36,245 nucleotides of DNA, taken from NCBI GenBank assembly GCA_934215475.1, contig CAKPZY010000019.1, positions 1-36,245 of the forward strand, given 5' to 3'. This DNA comes from an uncultured Ligilactobacillus sp. (lineage in GTDB: Bacteria > Bacillota > Bacilli > Lactobacillales > Lactobacillaceae). Both the position numbers and the translations under genes were made by a program. Of this stretch, positions 33,210 to 36,245 are shown piece by piece. Positions within the stretch are counted from its first letter, which is position 1; every line of letters begins with the position of its first letter. The notes under the pieces are model-generated. The model searched no databases, had not been told where the DNA came from, and saw nothing but the letters and a program-made list of their open reading frames with translations.

Positions 33210-33430
33210 ATTTAGATTCCCCTTCTTTTTGTAAAAGGTGCTTGAGACTCTAGTGGTACCAAAGCGTTTTGGCTACTCCACATTTCCAAGGATTTAGTTA
33301 ATTTTCACCTAGCTTTACATAAAGTGCGCGTATCAAAGGAGACGTTATTTCATTATTCGCGGACCGGATTATTTTAAAGTTAGTCACTTAATACCCTTTT
33401 GAGATTTAAAAAAGAGGATGAAATCAGCTG

Positions 33431-34048
33431 TTATTTAGGCTTAATAGCCCATTTAACCAGAGAAAAATCCCGTCCATCAAATGTATCAAAAATAGTAACA
33501 CTTGATGTAGGCAGTAAGCCATTTTCACGAACATCATTTAATGGGATCCCAAGTAATGATTTTAATAAAACTGTTAAAAATATTCCATGACTTGTTATTA
33601 AGATATTGTGTGCGGAACTTGCCAAGCGATAGATCTGGTGGAGACTACGAAGATTCCTTTTCTGGACGTCCGCATAGTTTTCTGCGTGGATAGAATGGCC
33701 ATTAAACTTTGCTGGGGAATTAAAATAATTGGCAAGCTCTATTGATTCTTTTAAATTTAATATTGAATGCCCATCCCAATCACCTAAACGCATTTCTAAA
33801 AGATCAGGAAAAATCTCAATTTTCGGTGTCTTTAGCTCATTTTTTTCTAAAATTAATGCTGCTGTTTCTCTAGCTCGCTCTAGAGGTGAAGAATAACAGC
33901 AATCAAACTTAACGTTTTGCAAATAGTTTCCTAAATTTCCTGCCTCTTCTTTCCCGGCGGTCGTTAAAATTGGATCAACACCCCCACCATTAAAAGTGTG
34001 ATTTTGATTATTGATCGTTAGACCGTGTCGAACAAAATAAAATCTCAT
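33431..34048 (-). CDS. Histidine phosphatase (phosphoglycerate mutase-like)
   Basis: A 205-residue member of the histidine phosphatase superfamily. The phosphorylated histidine is H8 in YFVRHGLT. CCYSSPLERARETAALI supplies the second arginine, EMRLGDWDG the glutamate, and ILITSHGIFL the second histidine. All catalytic parts are present, so it should be active as a phosphatase, probably on a small phosphometabolite rather than as a glycolytic mutase. Start: ATG at 34048 with GGAGG 11 nt upstream. It ends about 220 bp before the HAD gene. Confidence 0.9.
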   Translation of the reverse strand: MRFYFVRHGLTINNQNHTFNGGGVDPILTTAGKEEAGNLGNYLQNVKFDCCYSSPLERARETAALILEKNELKTPKIEIFPDLLEMRLGDWDGHSILNLKESIELANYFNSPAKFNGHSIHAENYADVQKRNLRSLHQIYRLASSAHNILITSHGIFLTVLLKSLLGIPLNDVRENGLLPTSSVTIFDTFDGRDFSLVKWAIKPK

Positions 34049-34142
34049 TTAGTTTCCAGCCTCCGTTACATTATAATTCTTAAGGAAAACAAGTCCCCCA
34101 CTCGATGATCATTACTGAAAGTTGTACTCATCCTTATATAAT

Positions 34143-34176
34143 AAAACAAGCAGAGAATAATTGTCATTCTCTGCTT
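34143..34176 (-). terminator. Intrinsic terminator of the frameshifted small gene
   Basis: AAGCAGAGAAT (34148-34158) pairs perfectly with ATTCTCTGCTT (34166-34176) and is followed on the minus strand by GTTTTATT. It lies 28 bp past the stop codon at 34204. Confidence 0.8.
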
Positions 34177-34203
34177 AAAGAGTCTCTCCTAATTTATTGA
34201 AGC

Positions 34204-34498
34204 TTAAATCTTTACAACTTGTGTTTGCGTCTGAAAGTTATCTTGCAAAAACTCAAAAAGTCCTAAACCACAGGTAAACAAAATATATTCAGAATCCTCA
34301 TAATAAAAGCTGATTTGTTTTGAGTCTAAATTTTGGCTCTTAGTCACTGCCGTTATTTGCGTTAGCTTGATTAGTTTACGGCGGGTTATTTTAGAAGTGC
34401 GTGGGAAAGTTAATAACAATGTGTCTCCCTTGAAAGAAACGTTTGCACCCCCCCAAAGAACGTTGGTTTCCAGAAATTATTTCAACATATGTGTTCAT
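34204..34498 (-). pseudogene. Small beta-rich protein gene, frameshifted at a G7 run
   Basis: A gene of unknown function, interrupted by one extra base. An ATG at 34498 with a strong GGGAGGAG ribosome site opens a frame (MNTYVEIISGNQRSLGG) that continues into the main downstream frame only if the run of seven G (34448-34454) is six. The repaired product is 97 residues. It alternates short beta strands and ends in a helix (GLFEFLQDNFQ), reminiscent of a PH/GRAM-like fold, though I cannot name the family. The downstream frame alone could start at a TTG (34419), after AAGGGAG, giving 71 residues. The extra G could be a real mutation, a slippage-type phase switch or a sequencing error. Confidence 0.7.
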
Positions 34499-34656
34499 AT
34501 AAGTCTCCTCCCAAATTTTAAAAGCTTAACTTCTCTACAACATTATCGCAATGTATCGGACCCGTTTCACGACAAGTAGTTAAGATTAGTTCTTGTGAGG
34601 TAAGTACAATCGGAGTGCCAATAAGGTAGATAAGATGTGTTTTCGGAGGGTCGAAG

Positions 34657-34701
34657 AGGCCAGACAAGATTGTTTAAAAACGATCCTGCCTGGCCTTTTT
34701 T
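34657..34701 (+). terminator. Intrinsic terminator with no obvious upstream gene
   Basis: AGGCCAG pairs with CTGGCCT and the stem continues inward with mismatches; six T residues follow (plus strand). Upstream, 34499-34656, holds no ORF, only a TACAAT near 34610 that could be a -10. It may end a leader RNA of the decayed MFS gene that starts 20 bp later. Confidence 0.65.
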
Positions 34702-34720
34702 ATGTATGGAAGGAGTGATA

Positions 34721-35183
34721 ATGCGGCATGAAAAAACTCATTTTGGATTAAAAACTTTACCCTGCTATTTTGTAGTAATGTTTTTTTATTTATGGTTTAT
34801 AACATGCAAGTGCCTGTGCTGCCCCTCTACGGAAAAAATTGGCATAGATACTAACCAAATAAGTGTTTTTGTGGAAATGATAATATTTACTGGCCAAATA
34901 GTATGGCTCTTTGCCGGATTTTTTATGGCGTTGCTGAGGGAGCTATTTTTTTCGAACGTCCAAGCGGGGGGCCAAAAAAAGCGGGCGTGGCGAAAAGGAA
35001 AACGGCAACAAGCATGTTTTTAAACTTTTATGATTCGGTATGGGAATTGGTGCTTCAATTTTGGGGAAAATAGCAGACCTCACTTCATATCACTTCGTGT
35101 TCTCCCTGCTTGCGTTTATAGCGTTCTTTCATTTTTTATTATGCTTGTATCTCCAACAGAAGAAGCGGAAAAATTTAGTATAA
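34721..35183 (+). pseudogene. Decayed MFS transporter gene with frameshifts and an internal deletion
   Basis: Pieces of one MFS protein can be read only by switching frames. The N-terminal part has NFTLLFCSNVFLFMVYNMQ and then VPVLPLYGK in one frame, followed by KIGIDTNQISVFV in the frame of the ATG at 34721. The C-terminal part shows KAGVAKRKTATSMFLNFYD, then a shift to GMGIGASILGKIADLTSY and a last membrane helix, ending at the TAA at 35181. The ~250 residues between are missing. An ATG at 34721 with AAGGAG opens a 100-residue two-helix frame, but its middle and end are out-of-frame sequence, so I do not call it a real small membrane protein. The gene looks long dead: point changes as well as homopolymer shifts are present. 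Confidence 0.75.
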
Positions 35184-35188
35184 AATAA

Positions 35189-35214
35189 TTATCCAAAATC
35201 TATCTTGCCTAACA
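35189..35214. repeat. Copy 2 of the 26-bp repeat encoding the tail LGKIDFG-stop
   Basis: One mismatch to 32346-32371. On the minus strand it ends a 19-codon frame from an ATG at 35248, MTDLDQSSIEELLGKIDFG. There is no clear ribosome site, so this is more likely the surviving 3' end of a lost gene than a peptide gene. It lies 6 bp after the end of the decayed MFS gene. Confidence 0.6.
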
Positions 35215-35351
35215 ATTCTTCAATGCTAGACTGGTCTAAATCGGTCATTTTAAAACTAACTGCACATTATCAAATAAAGCCACGAATTTAACCAATAAAA
35301 GCTGTAAACACACGGATCAGATCTACAAAAGATACTAACAGGAGAAAGCAA

Positions 35352-35402
35352 ATGAAGAGCTGTCCTAGCTTTCACTACATGAAGCAACTTTTAAAAAATT
35401 AA
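35352..35402 (+). CDS. Candidate 16-residue peptide
   Basis: The ORF MKSCPSFHYMKQLLKN starts 7 nt after a strong AACAGGAG ribosome site and ends at TAA. It has one cysteine near the front and an amphipathic basic C-terminal half. It lies alone in a 420-bp gap (35249-35669) that has no other gene. It matches no family I know. It could be a signalling or leader peptide, or chance; only the quality of the ribosome site speaks for translation. A weak terminator-like hairpin follows 64 bp later. Confidence 0.3.
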   Translation: MKSCPSFHYMKQLLKN

Positions 35403-35465
35403 GTTACATACAGCCAGTAGTTAAATGGACATTCATAAACTTATGTTTTATGCATGTGAAAAAAG

Positions 35466-35497
35466 AAAAAGGGCCTTAAAAATGACGTTGCCTTTTT
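35466..35497 (+). terminator. Weak terminator-like hairpin
   Basis: AAAAAGG and CCTTTTT can pair around an 18-nt loop, giving a T-run at the 3' side. The stem is AT-rich and short. It would end a transcript that contains the 16-residue ORF. Confidence 0.35.
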
Positions 35498-35669
35498 GTC
35501 TAAGTCCTCTTAAATAGACTTATCACAAGTAAAATTCAGGAAATTAACTGGGTGTTTTGCTATTATTTAAGCAATAAATAGAAAAATAAAGTGACTTCTA
35601 ACACAGTTTATTTTATTAAGTTGGAAGGAATTTAACCAGATCGATCTTGCGATAGCTGAGGCGATTATA

Positions 35670-36245
35670 ATGAATTACTTTTCTAACTACCTTGCTCTTT
35701 TTTTAATTAGTGGCGGAGCAATGACCACGCTGCTTTGTTTGATTGCACTTGGCATTAGCTTACATCAAAATAAATTTCGACTGTTAAATGGTGCATTGTG
35801 CAACATAGCGATATTAGTTGGTAGTGGGACATTGGTCTTAGCGGTTATTCAAACCAATAGTACGCGGCTGATCTTTGTATTATTTGCGTTACTAGCAATT
35901 ATTTTCATTCCTATATTATTTTTATACATTTTTCAAGGGATCTTATTGTTGTGGAATGGTTTCATTGTTTGGCAAAAAGAAAGTCACACTTTAGGCAACA
36001 TGTTGACCCTAGCTTTAGGGGTGATCATAGTAGTTGCTTTTCCATTACTGCGGGGCATCTTTAATGATTTGTTTTCGCATTACACCGTGGCAATTTATGA
36101 CACGTTTATTTTCCCAGTAATTGCATACTTGGTCTTTTGGTTTTTCGCATTTATTACCTCTTTTTTACTTAGTCGTTTGTATCGCCTCCATTATAATCAA
36201 GAATACATTATTGTTTTAGGTGCAGGACTCCTGAATGGCACTCAA
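35670..36245 (+). CDS. YdcF-family membrane protein, partial
   Basis: The first 192 residues of a gene cut by the right edge. There are five or six membrane segments (about residues 5-28, 40-60, 66-98, 108-126 and 145-170). Then comes the start of the conserved soluble domain, YIIVLGAGLLNGTQ, the opening motif of YdcF/SanA-type (DUF218) proteins. Full-length LAB members are about 340 residues with the domain at the C-terminus. The family binds SAM in one case and is linked to envelope properties, but the function is not settled. The ATG at 35670 follows TGAGG at 8 nt. No neighbour in the window suggests a partner. Confidence 0.82.
   Translation, partial: MNYFSNYLALFLISGGAMTTLLCLIALGISLHQNKFRLLNGALCNIAILVGSGTLVLAVIQTNSTRLIFVLFALLAIIFIPILFLYIFQGILLLWNGFIVWQKESHTLGNMLTLALGVIIVVAFPLLRGIFNDLFSHYTVAIYDTFIFPVIAYLVFWFFAFITSFLLSRLYRLHYNQEYIIVLGAGLLNGTQ

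Noticed and set aside
33240..33300. T-box or tRNA-like sequence around GGTACCA
   Set aside because: The T-box consensus AGGGTGGTACCGCG is not matched and no cloverleaf can be formed; only a small CCAAA/TTTGG hairpin is present. The GTACCAA there is not in a promoter spacer.

Overview
The window reads as a chromosomal segment of a low-GC lactic acid bacterium, most likely a member of Lactobacillaceae. This rests on the OpuA-type osmoprotectant ATPase, the cellobiose- and mannose-class PTS genes with cre sites, the citCDEFX cluster with a SorC-type CitI and a malic enzyme, and an MFS/DUF4811/MerR export locus. I cannot name the genus from sequence alone. There are no rRNA or tRNA genes, no CRISPR array and no intact insertion sequence.

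Layout. 1-1281: 5' part of an OpuAA-type ATPase and a GlsB-type membrane protein. 1295-6046: a cellobiose-class PTS IIC, a PnuC-family vitamin transporter, a small membrane protein and a GH1 6-phospho-beta-glucosidase. 6102-8780: an OhrR-like regulator, an array of phased ~42-bp repeats, and a two-gene ABC exporter. 8870-12416: a MazG-like pyrophosphohydrolase, a methyltransferase, a GNAT acetyltransferase and a purine permease with a PurBox-like inverted pair. 12669-21684: a 3-hydroxyacyl-CoA dehydrogenase gene converging on the citrate fermentation cluster (mae, AEC transporter, citC, citD, citE, citF, citX), with the divergent regulator citI. 21731-27639: a second cellobiose-class PTS IIC, then a mannose-class PTS (IIB, IIC, IID, IIA) followed by an AmiE-like serine hydrolase. 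27721-30783: a DHA2 exporter with its DUF4811 partner and a divergent MerR regulator. 30925-36245: an accessory stretch with two immunity-like genes, a candidate small RNA, HAD and histidine phosphatases, a frameshifted small gene, a decayed MFS gene, a tiny well-initiated ORF and the start of a YdcF-family gene.

How the genes work together. The citrate cluster can be read end to end. The AEC carrier probably brings in citrate or malate. CitC acetylates the CitD prosthetic group, which CitX attaches. CitDEF splits citrate into acetate and oxaloacetate, and the malic-enzyme homologue probably decarboxylates oxaloacetate to pyruvate. CitG, which makes the prosthetic group precursor, is not in the window. 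The two cellobiose-class IIC genes and the 6-phospho-beta-glucosidase share one promoter design: a 17-bp spacer holding a GTACCAA operator, with a cre site just downstream of the -10. They therefore look like a regulon controlled by one absent repressor plus CcpA.

The least explained parts are the phased repeat array at 6731-7017, the candidate RNA at 31243-31496, the hairpin-rich leader of the mannose-class PTS, and the repeated C-terminal tail at 32346 and 35189.
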